The notes below the pieces were generated by a model. The model worked only from the letters and a program-made list of their open reading frames with translations. It searched no databases and had not been told where the DNA came from. Positions 50,156 through 57,898 of a stretch of 64,000 bases of DNA are shown here, one piece after another. The stretch spans positions 113,408 to 177,407 of the forward strand of contig NZ_AEJB01000208.1 of NCBI RefSeq assembly GCF_000331005.1. The letters run 5' to 3'. Each line of letters starts with the position of its first letter. Position 1 is the first letter of the stretch. A program made the translations under genes and the position numbers. Source of the DNA: Streptomyces turgidiscabies Car8. GTDB lineage: Bacteria > Actinomycetota > Actinomycetes > Streptomycetales > Streptomycetaceae.

Positions 50156-50184
50156 ATTCTATATGCATACAGGGGTTAGATCAA
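50156..50184 (-). promoter_or_regulatory. Prophage early promoter P5
   Basis: Minus strand: -35 TTGATC (50184-50179), 17-bp spacer, -10 TAGAAT (50161-50156) in TGCATATAGAAT. It should drive the 49990, Sak4-like and exonuclease genes. Confidence 0.7.
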
Positions 50185-50208
50185 GGCCCGAAAGCCTCTG
50201 ACCTGCGA

Positions 50209-50796
50209 CTATTCGGCGGTCTTGTTCGCCGCCTTGCCTCGCGGCACGATCCTGGATCCGGGCCCGTCATAGCTGCCGTCACGCAGAGCCGCCAAGACTT
50301 CCTCATCGGCCACCCAGTCCACTCCACGCGCACCCGCCTGTAGCGCGGGTGCGTCTGCAACGACCGGCTCCAGGAGCCAGATCGGTGATCCGGACAGGTT
50401 GTAGTCGGCGGGCCGGAACCGGCCCGTACTGATGGCCTTCCGCAGGAGCGCGCCGGACGGAAGCCGGAACAGAGTCACCAACTCGGCCTGCCCCACCAGC
50501 GGGGGGAGTTGCTCAACCTCCCTCACCCAGTAGCCCGGGTCCTGCTCCTTGGTCAGCCGCTCAAGCTCCGTCTGATTGAGGTGCTTCGGGCGCGGGGTCG
50601 TCTCTCCGAAGCCCTTCACGAACTGGAGGAGCCAGTACGGCGATCCGCTGATGATCTTGGCGTAGCGGTAGTCGAGGGTGTGGTCCCTGCTGATCCACTG
50701 GCTGACCTGGAGCCGCTTCACGTCGTACAGCGAGGCGAACTCAGCTCCGCCGGCCAGATACGGCTTCCTTCCCGCCGGCGCCTTGTCCTCTGCCAC
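50209..50796 (-). CDS. Two-HTH DNA-binding regulator (AlpA/excisionase-like)
   Basis: 195 residues with two related motifs. Residues about 18-60 read FASLYDVKRLQVSQWI...IISGSPYWLL, and about 105-145 read LVTLFRLPSGALLRKAI...LSGSPIWLL. Each looks like a winged HTH of the AlpA/MerR-excisionase type. CTGGAGG lies before ATG 50796. Its promoter region overlaps, divergently, that of the candidate small RNA. It is the only clear early transcription regulator besides WhiB and is a candidate Cro/repressor or excisionase. Confidence 0.6.
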   Translation of the reverse strand: MAEDKAPAGRKPYLAGGAEFASLYDVKRLQVSQWISRDHTLDYRYAKIISGSPYWLLQFVKGFGETTPRPKHLNQTELERLTKEQDPGYWVREVEQLPPLVGQAELVTLFRLPSGALLRKAISTGRFRPADYNLSGSPIWLLEPVVADAPALQAGARGVDWVADEEVLAALRDGSYDGPGSRIVPRGKAANKTAE

Positions 50797-50823
50797 TCCA
50801 TCGCCTCCAGCTCACGTCACGTC

Positions 50824-50835
50824 TGCATATAGATT
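50824..50835 (+). promoter_or_regulatory. Promoter-like site for the candidate small RNA
   Basis: TGCATATAGATT, one base from the shared prophage promoter core, but pointing rightward, opposite to every early gene. No good -35 is seen. On the minus strand the same bases include TACAAT, a possible -10 for the divergent regulator gene, so the two promoters may exclude each other. Confidence 0.4.
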
Positions 50836-50841
50836 GTAACC

Positions 50842-50935
50842 AACGGGGAAGCAGAGTCCGACCTCGCCGAAGAGGCGATAGGGTGGAGTTCTCCAAGAGG
50901 TCGAAGACCCCCGTCGAGAGACGGGGGTCTTCTTC
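50842..50935 (+). ncRNA. Candidate trans-acting small RNA antisense to phage ribosome-binding sites
   Basis: The predicted transcript starts about 7 nt after the promoter-like TAGATT at 50830-50835. It holds a small 5' stem-loop (CGCC...GGCG near 50866-50877), then an unpaired segment with GTTCTCCAAGAGGTC (50888-50902). A perfect 13-bp terminator stem (50903-50932) with a T-rich tail follows. The unpaired segment is the exact complement of the start-associated sequence before six early genes, covering the GGAG. The match is 15 nt for three genes, 18 nt for the exonuclease and 13-15 nt for the others. It is not followed by any open frame in sense. Existence and function are inferred; no expression evidence is available. 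Confidence 0.5.
50903..50932 (+). terminator. Intrinsic terminator
   Basis: Perfect 13-bp stem GAAGACCCCCGTC/GACGGGGGTCTTC with a GAGA loop and T-rich + strand tail (TTCTTCCATTT overlaps its end). It suits the + oriented small RNA and, as a symmetric stem, could also end the leftward late operon. Confidence 0.75.
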
Positions 50936-50987
50936 CATTTCCATGCTGGACTCTCGGCCGCTCGACGTCACCACATCTGATCGTGGG

Positions 50988-51242
50988 TCAGGTACGCGGC
51001 AAAGTGAGCGTCGTATTCTCGTACTTCGGCGGACGGGCGTAGCCGAGCAGCCAGCCGAACCGAGGCGACAGATGCTCCTCGGCGAGCCGGAAGACGCCGT
51101 AGTAGGAGAAGGTGGCGACCGGGGTCAGGACTCCCGTGACGGCCGTGGCGTCGAGATCGAGTCCGTGGCGGAAGGCCACCGCGACGAGCCAGCCGACCGC
51201 AGCCGGAACTCCCGTGCGCAGCAGCGAGGCGTAGAGGTTCAT
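50988..51242 (-). CDS. Putative holin
   Basis: 84 residues with a hydrophobic helix at about 8-25 and another at about 35-52, and a short charged tail. It lies directly downstream of the endolysin gene in the lysis module, where a holin is expected. AAGGAG lies 11 bases before the ATG. Identification rests on position, size and topology. Confidence 0.6.
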   Translation of the reverse strand: MNLYASLLRTGVPAAVGWLVAVAFRHGLDLDATAVTGVLTPVATFSYYGVFRLAEEHLSPRFGWLLGYARPPKYENTTLTLPRT

Positions 51243-51275
51243 TGGGACGTGTGCTCCTTGGGCTGGTCAGCGGGA

Positions 51276-52124
51276 TCAGGCGAAGAGTCGGCGCCAGGTC
51301 TCCGGCCCGGGGTAGCCGTCGGCGTCGGATCCGGTCCACTTCTGGGCGTGCTGGAAGTCGACGACGTTGAGGCGGTCCGCCTCACCCCAGCCGCGGGACG
51401 GGCCGACGCGGTAGTGCTTGCCGTGGCCCTTGCGCACGAGCTGCTGGCCCAGCAGGAGAATCGAAGTGTTCGACTTGCCGGGTCCGAAGGCGCTTCGGCC
51501 GGGGAACGCCGGCGGGCCCGGCTTGGGCGTCGTCGACATGGTGGTCGGCCACTTCGGCATCGGGCCCGGATCCGTGTGCGTGTTCTCGGGCGTCTGGCCG
51601 TGGCCGTAGTGCCCGCCCTCCGTCTCCCAGGTGTGCTCGCTGCGGTTCGCCTTCCAGGTCGGGGCACCCATCGGCCAGGCGTCCGGCACCCCCCAACTCC
51701 GCGCCCAGGCCAGGATCTTGTCGAGTCCCTTGGCCGGGGTGTCCCGCACGGTCGCGTACGACGTCCCGTTCACGCGGCAGTACGGGAAGAACACCGTCTC
51801 GACTTGGAGACACACCTTCCCAGTGCGGTTGGTCCGGGTGCCGCCGGCCGTGTCGACGACCGACTTGGACCGGCTGTTCGCCGGGTAGAACTGGGCGGTC
51901 CTGCCCGTGAAGGGATCCCAAAGCAGATGCGGCGCGACGCCCTTGCCGCCGCCGGTGAAGTACTGCACGAGCCTGTCGAATGCCACGAGATCGGCGGGCT
52001 TGGCCGCCGTGGCGTTCTTGTCCCACGTGATGTGCCAGATGACGCGTGGGTCGTACTGCGTGTCGGTGGGTGCGGTGTCGCTGAGCGGGTGCCGCTCAAC
52101 TCCAGGCAGCCAGAGATCAGGCAT
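51276..52124 (-). CDS. Endolysin (amidase-type) with C-terminal binding domain
   Basis: 282 residues. The N-terminal catalytic region (about 25-170) resembles phage peptidoglycan amidases: VIWHITWDKN with His31, APHLLWDPFTGRTAQFYP, and a later HYGHGQTPENTHTDPG zinc-ligand-like segment. The C-terminal about 70 residues (LLLGQQLVRKGHGKHYRVGPSRGWGEADRLNVVDFQ...GPETWRRL) match a peptidoglycan-binding module common in Streptomyces phages. ATG 52124 is immediately preceded by the hairpin-enclosed ribosome-binding site at 52125-52151. Confidence 0.78.
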   Translation of the reverse strand: MPDLWLPGVERHPLSDTAPTDTQYDPRVIWHITWDKNATAAKPADLVAFDRLVQYFTGGGKGVAPHLLWDPFTGRTAQFYPANSRSKSVVDTAGGTRTNRTGKVCLQVETVFFPYCRVNGTSYATVRDTPAKGLDKILAWARSWGVPDAWPMGAPTWKANRSEHTWETEGGHYGHGQTPENTHTDPGPMPKWPTTMSTTPKPGPPAFPGRSAFGPGKSNTSILLLGQQLVRKGHGKHYRVGPSRGWGEADRLNVVDFQHAQKWTGSDADGYPGPETWRRLFA

Positions 52125-52151
52125 GGCGCGTTCCTTGTTCTCCCCCGCGCC
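52125..52151 (-). promoter_or_regulatory. Hairpin-enclosed late ribosome-binding site, copy 1
   Basis: 27 bp, identical to 57847-57873: GGCGCG - 15 nt containing GGGGAGAACAAGGAA - CGCGCC. The arms can pair and hold the Shine-Dalgarno site in the loop, directly before the endolysin start. Confidence 0.65.
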
Positions 52152-52164
52152 TGCTGTTCCGAGC

Positions 52165-52488
52165 CTACAGTCCGAGCTTGCCGGTCACGATCGCGACGAT
52201 CACTCCCACCACGACCGGGGCCACGAGGGCGGTAAGAGCCAACCGCCGTACGCCGCGTGCCTCTTGGCGCTCCGTCTCACGCTCGCGCCGCAACTGAGCG
52301 ACGTCGTCCTCGACAGCTTTGATCCGTACCTCGTCAGTCCGCCGGTCGGCGTCGTACTGGATCTTCGTCACCATCTCGGCGAGCCGCGCGCTGAAGGCAG
52401 CGAAGTCGGCGCGCAGGTCGTCGCGCATCTGTTGCATGGCCCGCAGCAGTTCCCACGGCGTGGGGTCCTGTCCCGGCGGCGAGGTCAC
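52165..52488 (-). CDS. Coiled-coil membrane protein, second lysis protein candidate
   Basis: 107 residues. Residues 10-75 are a highly charged coiled coil (DADRRTDEVRIKAVEDDVAQLRRERETERQ) and 83-104 form one C-terminal membrane helix. This architecture resembles XhlA/hemolysin-type phage lysis accessory proteins. It lies just upstream of the endolysin gene. The role is inferred from context. Confidence 0.6.
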   Translation of the reverse strand: MTSPPGQDPTPWELLRAMQQMRDDLRADFAAFSARLAEMVTKIQYDADRRTDEVRIKAVEDDVAQLRRERETERQEARGVRRLALTALVAPVVVGVIVAIVTGKLGL

Positions 52489-52638
52489 CGCGCTCCCTTC
52501 GGCAGCCCCGCGCCGCTGAAGATCAGTCTATGAGACGCGGCATACCCCGGGATTGCAGTGAGGTCGCCGTGGATTGTGTCGGATCAGCTGGGAGACCGTC
52601 TGGAGCCGCTCTGGTCCGTGGTCGGGGACAATGCTTGG

Positions 52639-54378
52639 GTGGCAGATAGCGGATCTAAGCGTCGTCCCTCGATCGTGCATCTGAAGCCGACGGACGGGAC
52701 CGTGAAACAGCTGTACGGCACCGCGTTTCGCTGCGGCGAGCCGTCGTGCAGTCGGCCGTTGTACCGGCAGAACAACGAGACTGGCGAGCGCATCCTCAAC
52801 AGCCGTGTTGCGCACATCCATGCACGTAGTGAAGGTGGGCCGCGCTGGGCGCCGGAAATGCCTGAGGAGGAGAACCGCAGCGAGGACAACTTGCTGTTGC
52901 TGTGTGTCGAGCATGCTTCCGAAGTCGATGTCACCCCCGAGCACTTTCCAGCGGAGACGCTGCGGGAGTGGAAACAGGCTCAGCTTGACGAGTACGCAGA
53001 GATCCAACGGGCTTGGCCGCTGGACGACGCGGAAGCGGCGGAGGCATCTGCCGCGTCCTTTGACCCGCATCAGGTGGGCGTTGCTACCGCTGGTGCGACA
53101 ACAGTTGTGGCAGCGGCACGCTGTGTCGGGCTGATGGTGGCCACCGGAAGCCAGCAGCGGCGTGTCCCTCGCGAGGCGGCTCAGGCTTGGCAAGCTCTGC
53201 GCGAGCGCACGACCAGGTCAATGCCTGTCTATGACGCCGACGGCGAGCGCCTACAGGTAGAGCCCTCCATGATGGAGACCAAGCCATACCGAGAGGCGCT
53301 AGAGGCAGCCCTGAGCGAGAACGTGGCGGCCTTGGAACCCCTGGCCGCCAATTTGGTGGCGGAGCTTCATGCAGTCGCTGCTGCCGCTAAGCAGCTAGCA
53401 CCCTGGTGCAATTGGGTTGAGGCCCAAGCTGGGAAGCTAATCGCCGCTGCTGGACGTTGGCCAGGACACCCACCGATCCAGGATGACGAAGTTTGGCCCG
53501 AAGCGGTCGCCGAATTGCAACGGGCTTCGCAAGCATTGAGTGCCGCATGGCGCGGCGATGAAGCGCCCATGCCTCCCGAACGAGAGGTCATGACAGAGCC
53601 GGAGGAGACAGAACAACAGCGTGCTGCCCGGGAACACCGCGAACTCCTCGATCTGACGGGGCCATGGGTAAGGGTGACTCACCGCCCCTATAATTCCGAG
53701 CTGTACACCCGGCTGGTGGATGGAATGCATTTGGTATCGGGCTTGCCTGAAATCCAATCACTTTTGGGGGTTGGGCTCGAATCGACCGCGCGGCACGCTT
53801 CGCGAGTAGCCCGCAACGTCGATGATGAAACCTATCGCTTTCTGATTCAGCAGGCCGCTGAACTTCGGCCTCTCTGCTGCGCCGTTGCTCTTCTCCGGCA
53901 TCTCATGCTCACGGCCAAGAGTTCCGAAAGGGACAGCTTGCAGGAAGAAGCACGCATGGAGGCAATGCGATTGCTGCTAGCCGAGACTTGGAAAGTTCCT
54001 GATGTTTGGGTGGACAACAAGGCTCACACGCGGCGACTCCTTTCTATGACAGCCGAATTCAGTAGCATTGCAGCAGTGCGAAATACGTTGGTAACCGCGA
54101 TTGACCATGATGCGGGACTACTACCGGTTATGCTCGACGGCATAGCACAATGGAGCGAGCAACGGGATCGGGAAACATGGCAATACTCTGGTGCCTCCTG
54201 CCAAATTAACGAACTACCCGAGTGGTTCCCCACCGAGCAGGTCGCAGCAGTGATTCGCCGACAGCTACCTCACCTGGAACCGGCTGACGAATTCGCGAGT
54301 GAAAGACATAGCGATGATCTAAACCGCCTCGCCTCTCAGGTGCTATGGATCGCAGCAGGCAACGACAACGAGTGGTAG
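52639..54378 (+). CDS. HNH endonuclease fused to a large unknown domain (prophage cargo, possible defence gene)
   Basis: About 579 residues from GTG 52639; earlier in-frame GTGs exist (52558, 52576) but lack ribosome-binding sites. A GACAAT six bases before GTG 52639 would permit leaderless translation. Residues about 20-110 form an HNH nuclease: CGEPSC (Cys32, Cys37), VAHIHARSEGGPR (His59), EDNLLLLCVEH (Asn84, Cys89, His92) and LREWKQAQ. This variant is known from defence proteins such as the HNH-SAVED CBASS effector Cap5, but SAVED is not recognisable. The C-terminal 450 residues are helical and unknown. It is on the opposite strand to all late genes, between tail fibre and lysis genes, with visibly lower GC. 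Confidence 0.7.
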   Translation: MADSGSKRRPSIVHLKPTDGTVKQLYGTAFRCGEPSCSRPLYRQNNETGERILNSRVAHIHARSEGGPRWAPEMPEEENRSEDNLLLLCVEHASEVDVTPEHFPAETLREWKQAQLDEYAEIQRAWPLDDAEAAEASAASFDPHQVGVATAGATTVVAAARCVGLMVATGSQQRRVPREAAQAWQALRERTTRSMPVYDADGERLQVEPSMMETKPYREALEAALSENVAALEPLAANLVAELHAVAAAAKQLAPWCNWVEAQAGKLIAAAGRWPGHPPIQDDEVWPEAVAELQRASQALSAAWRGDEAPMPPEREVMTEPEETEQQRAAREHRELLDLTGPWVRVTHRPYNSELYTRLVDGMHLVSGLPEIQSLLGVGLESTARHASRVARNVDDETYRFLIQQAAELRPLCCAVALLRHLMLTAKSSERDSLQEEARMEAMRLLLAETWKVPDVWVDNKAHTRRLLSMTAEFSSIAAVRNTLVTAIDHDAGLLPVMLDGIAQWSEQRDRETWQYSGASCQINELPEWFPTEQVAAVIRRQLPHLEPADEFASERHSDDLNRLASQVLWIAAGNDNEW

Positions 54379-54515
54379 AAGCCTTGGCTGGCAATCCCTA
54401 AGCGGGGCTGACAAGTCGGGTTCGGCGCCGCGCCACCGAAGTGCAAGCACCACTGGTGCCTATTCTTCGCAGCCGAGCGCGGCGCTGCTCATGGGATGCA
54501 GGATGCTGGGACCAA

Positions 54516-56744
54516 TCACAAGATGGCCTGGCCGGTGTAGTCGTCGGTGGAGCCGCAGTCCTCCACCAGGAGGTAGGCGACGTTGCTGCTGCTGGCGGCG
54601 AGCGTCCACGTCTGTGCGACTCCGCCTTGAGTTCCGGTCCAGCACAGTGCGGCTGTGACGTCGCTGCCCGTGGTGTTGGTCAGGATGGTCTGGACGGAAA
54701 GGGCTGCGTTCGCTGTGGAGGCTTGCAGGTTGTTGACGCGGATCTGGTCCTTGTAGATCGTTCCGGAAACGGTGTTCTTGCGAATTCGGTACAGCGCATA
54801 ACTGTCGCTGGCCGCACCGTGCAGCCCCCAGAGGGTGACACGGTAAGCACGGCCATTCTTGAACGTGATACTGCCGGTGGTGATGAGGGACGTCTCCGTG
54901 CTGGAGAATGTAACGTTCACGGATAGTGTCTTCTGTGCAACAAATCCACGCCCCTGGGATTTGCCGTAGACGCTGAGGTCACCGTCTAGGGCGAATCCGC
55001 TGGAGGTGAGTTTGGCGGTTGACCGGGCCGAGCCGGGCGGGGCGTCCCGGACGTGCAGCTCGATGGAGGAACCCGCAGCAGCGGTGTCGGCCCCGTAGCC
55101 GTTGATGTACGCCACTCCGTTGCCGCTCAACTCGTTGGCGTACAGGTTGAAGACTGAACCCGCATAGCCGGGGACGTGCCCTTGGAGGAACAGGCCCGTC
55201 TCCTGCGCCGAGCCGTTCACCCTGGGGGCGCTGAGTGCGACGCTGGGGATTTCGTAGGTGACGGGGCCATCTGAGCCGTAGGCGATGGCGGTGCTGAGTT
55301 CGGCCGGGGCCGCCTCGTTGGCGCTGCCGGAGTAGAACTCGATCGATCCAGTCTCCGGGTTCGTGTTTCCGGGGCTGATGACGACACGCTGGCCGGTCGC
55401 GGCAGTTCGCAGTACTCCGCCGGTGATGACGGCGCCCTTGATCGTCTTGCCGTTGATGGCATCGGCGTCCAGCATGCTGGCGTTGATCACTCCGGCGGTG
55501 AGCAGGGCGAGCCGGGCGGAGTTCACCTCCAGGTGGTCGCCGGTGATGGAGGCGAACTTGATCTCCCGGCCGGTGAGGGTCTGGGCGACGACTTTTTCGG
55601 CGACTATGGAGTCAGCGGCGAGTTCGGGTGTGCCGATCGATCCGGCGAGGATGACGCCGGCGATGACGACGGTGCGGATCTCCGCGTTGTCGAAGTAGAC
55701 CTGGCCTGCGGAGGATTGATACGTCTCCAGCCACACGGTGGCGTTGACGGTGTTCGCGGGGGCCCGGACCTGGCCGCTGATGCGCGTCCATCCGGTGGCC
55801 GGGGTGGAGGGTGTCTGAATCACACCGAAGCCGAGGGTGGCCCCGGTGCCGTCGAGCCAGCGCAGGTAGAACTTGGCGGCCGAGCCGGTCCAGTCGGCGG
55901 ACGTCTTGTAGTCGACCGCGAGGAAGAACCGCTCGCCCGGCAGGGCGGGCAGGGTCATCACCAGCAGGCTGCGGGTCGTCTGCTGCGGTGCAGCGGCGTT
56001 CACCCGCAGGCAGCGGACCGAGGCGTTGCCGGGGCCGTCGGTGGACCAGTCGTCGTTCTCTTCGATCAGGCTGTCGGTGTACGGGCCTTCAAAGCTGGCG
56101 TCGGGAAGCAGGTTGCCGGTCCCGATGGCCATGCGGTCGGCGTCGACCGCGCCCACGGCGATCTTGTTGCGGGTCACAGCGGCCTCGGCGAGGGCGAGTT
56201 CGTCCACGATGCCGTCCAAGACCTCGTCGGCCACGACCGCCGCAGGTCCGACGGGCCCGGTCTGCCCGGACGGCGCGGAGGCGGTGCCAGAGGTCGAGCG
56301 GGCGACCAGCCCGACGTACAGCGGCTGATCGGCCGGGACGAGTACAGTGCCGCCCTGGGGGGATTCCAGGGTGGCACGTAGCGTCGCCGGGGTGGGTTCG
56401 AAGCCGTTCACGGCGGCACCATGGATCTCCAGGCGTGCCCAATCCAGCGGCACGGCCGCGGCGTCGGTGAACGCGCCGGCCCAGCTCACGGCGATCCCCC
56501 CGAGGACCGGGGCCACCGCCGGGGCCACCGGAGTCGGTGGCGGCGGGCCGTTGACGGCGATGACGCCGCTTGTCCCGTCGGGCTGCTGGCCGACGATCGC
56601 GCGCAGTGAGCCGTCCTCGTCGAAGACTTCGACCGCCCCGTTCTCGATCGACGAGTACGCCAGGCGTGCGGTGCGGGTCGTGCGCGCCAGCTGCCGTTCG
56701 AGGACGGCGACGCGGGCGGCCAAGCGGGCGATGTCACTGCTCAT
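54516..56744 (-). CDS. Minor tail / tail-fibre protein
   Basis: 742 residues. ATG 56744 overlaps the preceding gene's stop by 4 bp. Residues 1-30 are a coiled coil (MSSDIARLAARVAVLERQL). A fibronectin-like region and a carbohydrate-binding-like jelly roll (NLLPDASFEGPY...WLETYQSSAGQVYFDNAEI) follow. Repetitive fibre segments (SITGDHLEVNSARLALLTAGVINASML) and a C-terminal beta-rich head (about 640-742) complete the protein. The layout is that of an actinophage receptor-binding or minor tail protein. The late operon probably resumed leftward past the inverted HNH gene. Confidence 0.75.
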   Translation of the reverse strand: MSSDIARLAARVAVLERQLARTTRTARLAYSSIENGAVEVFDEDGSLRAIVGQQPDGTSGVIAVNGPPPPTPVAPAVAPVLGGIAVSWAGAFTDAAAVPLDWARLEIHGAAVNGFEPTPATLRATLESPQGGTVLVPADQPLYVGLVARSTSGTASAPSGQTGPVGPAAVVADEVLDGIVDELALAEAAVTRNKIAVGAVDADRMAIGTGNLLPDASFEGPYTDSLIEENDDWSTDGPGNASVRCLRVNAAAPQQTTRSLLVMTLPALPGERFFLAVDYKTSADWTGSAAKFYLRWLDGTGATLGFGVIQTPSTPATGWTRISGQVRAPANTVNATVWLETYQSSAGQVYFDNAEIRTVVIAGVILAGSIGTPELAADSIVAEKVVAQTLTGREIKFASITGDHLEVNSARLALLTAGVINASMLDADAINGKTIKGAVITGGVLRTAATGQRVVISPGNTNPETGSIEFYSGSANEAAPAELSTAIAYGSDGPVTYEIPSVALSAPRVNGSAQETGLFLQGHVPGYAGSVFNLYANELSGNGVAYINGYGADTAAAGSSIELHVRDAPPGSARSTAKLTSSGFALDGDLSVYGKSQGRGFVAQKTLSVNVTFSSTETSLITTGSITFKNGRAYRVTLWGLHGAASDSYALYRIRKNTVSGTIYKDQIRVNNLQASTANAALSVQTILTNTTGSDVTAALCWTGTQGGVAQTWTLAASSSNVAYLLVEDCGSTDDYTGQAIL

Positions 56745-57844
56745 GTGGTGCCTCCGCCGTAGGTGAAGCGGTCTGCGCGCTGGAGCTGGAGGACGGCCTG
56801 CTCGGGGTCCTCGCCGGAGGCGGGCCGGATCTGCCAGCCGACGATGCGGCACCAGGCGTCGACGTCGGTCCACTGGTCATGGACGCGGACCCGTACGTCG
56901 TCACCGGTCTGCCAGGCCCCGTAGCGCGCCGCGGGGTGGTCGCGGACGGTGATCTCGGTGACCTCGCCGATGACCTGGCGGGAGACGCGTTCCTGGCGGG
57001 CGCGGGCGGCCAGCCGGTCGTTCGCCTTCTCCCCCGGTACCTCGAGGAGGTGTTCCAGGCGCAGCCGTCCGTCGCGTACGGCGTCGACGGCGCGGCGCCG
57101 GTTGCGGCCTTCGCCGGCGCCGAGGGCGATGACGACCTGGGCGAGGTTGTCGGCGTCGTATTCGACGGGGACCGCCTTGACGATGTTGACGCCGGATTCG
57201 AAGTGGATGTCGGTGCGGCGGCGGCCGAGGCGGGGCCAGCCGATGCGGATGCGGCCCTGGGGGGTGCCGTTGTGCCAGGCGGCTTCCTCGGTCCACTCGG
57301 GGCCGCCTTCGACGGCGGCCATGTCCGCGACGACGTCACCGAGTGAAGGGGTGTCCCACCAGTCGATCCGGTAGGGGTCCGCCGGGGTGCCGACGGTGAC
57401 CTTCGAGGTGGTGTCGTCGACCTGGATGCCGAGCCGACCGTCCGGCGTCTCCTGGCAGTACGCCCACACGTCGCGGATGACGTCGCACGGGTCCGCATGG
57501 GTATAGGGGCCGCGTGCGTTGAGCTGGCCGTGGACGTCGTAGCGCCGGTAGGGGTAGGAACCCCAGCCGGATGCCTCGATGTTCAGCTGCTGGCCTTCGG
57601 GGTCGGCTCGCCAGATCAGGCCGCCCCACAGCAGCCTGCCGTCACGCTCGGCGTAGATCTTGGTGTTGCCGGGGTCGAGCTGGGAGCGGACGAGATGTGC
57701 CAGGCGGGGTTCGACAGCGCCGGTGAGGCTTCCGGTCGCCGACAGGGCGGGTCCGAACTCGACGCCGGTCAGCGGCAGGTCCCAGGCGAGGACCTTGTTG
57801 GTGAGTGCGTCGGTGGTGAGATAGCGGTACGACGGCGACGCCAT
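56741..57844 (-). CDS. Minor tail protein (tail tip)
   Basis: 367 residues beginning MASPSYRYLTTDALTNKVLAWDLPL and containing GRLLWGGLIWRADPEGQQLNIEASGW and many beta strands. This matches the siphovirus tail-tip protein that follows the distal tail protein in actinophages. The start is preceded by the second copy of the hairpin-enclosed ribosome-binding site (57847-57873). Confidence 0.75.
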   Translation of the reverse strand: MASPSYRYLTTDALTNKVLAWDLPLTGVEFGPALSATGSLTGAVEPRLAHLVRSQLDPGNTKIYAERDGRLLWGGLIWRADPEGQQLNIEASGWGSYPYRRYDVHGQLNARGPYTHADPCDVIRDVWAYCQETPDGRLGIQVDDTTSKVTVGTPADPYRIDWWDTPSLGDVVADMAAVEGGPEWTEEAAWHNGTPQGRIRIGWPRLGRRRTDIHFESGVNIVKAVPVEYDADNLAQVVIALGAGEGRNRRRAVDAVRDGRLRLEHLLEVPGEKANDRLAARARQERVSRQVIGEVTEITVRDHPAARYGAWQTGDDVRVRVHDQWTDVDAWCRIVGWQIRPASGEDPEQAVLQLQRADRFTYGGGTT

Positions 57845-57846
57845 CG

Positions 57847-57873
57847 GGCGCGTTCCTTGTTCTCCCCCGCGCC
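57847..57873 (-). promoter_or_regulatory. Hairpin-enclosed late ribosome-binding site, copy 2
   Basis: Identical over 27 bp to 52125-52151, 5.7 kb away, here two bases before the tail-tip start. Two exact copies before different late genes suggest a maintained regulatory element. Confidence 0.65.
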
Positions 57874-57898
57874 ATGGTCTGGTGCTGCCGGTGTCGTG

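Noticed and set aside
50883..52235. A 450-codon + strand frame that begins inside the candidate small RNA
   Set aside because: It is antisense to the holin and endolysin genes, crosses the terminator stem, and has no protein-like features.
52558..52638. An earlier start for the HNH gene at GTG 52558
   Set aside because: No ribosome-binding site precedes it and the added residues are not HNH-like. It cannot be fully excluded.
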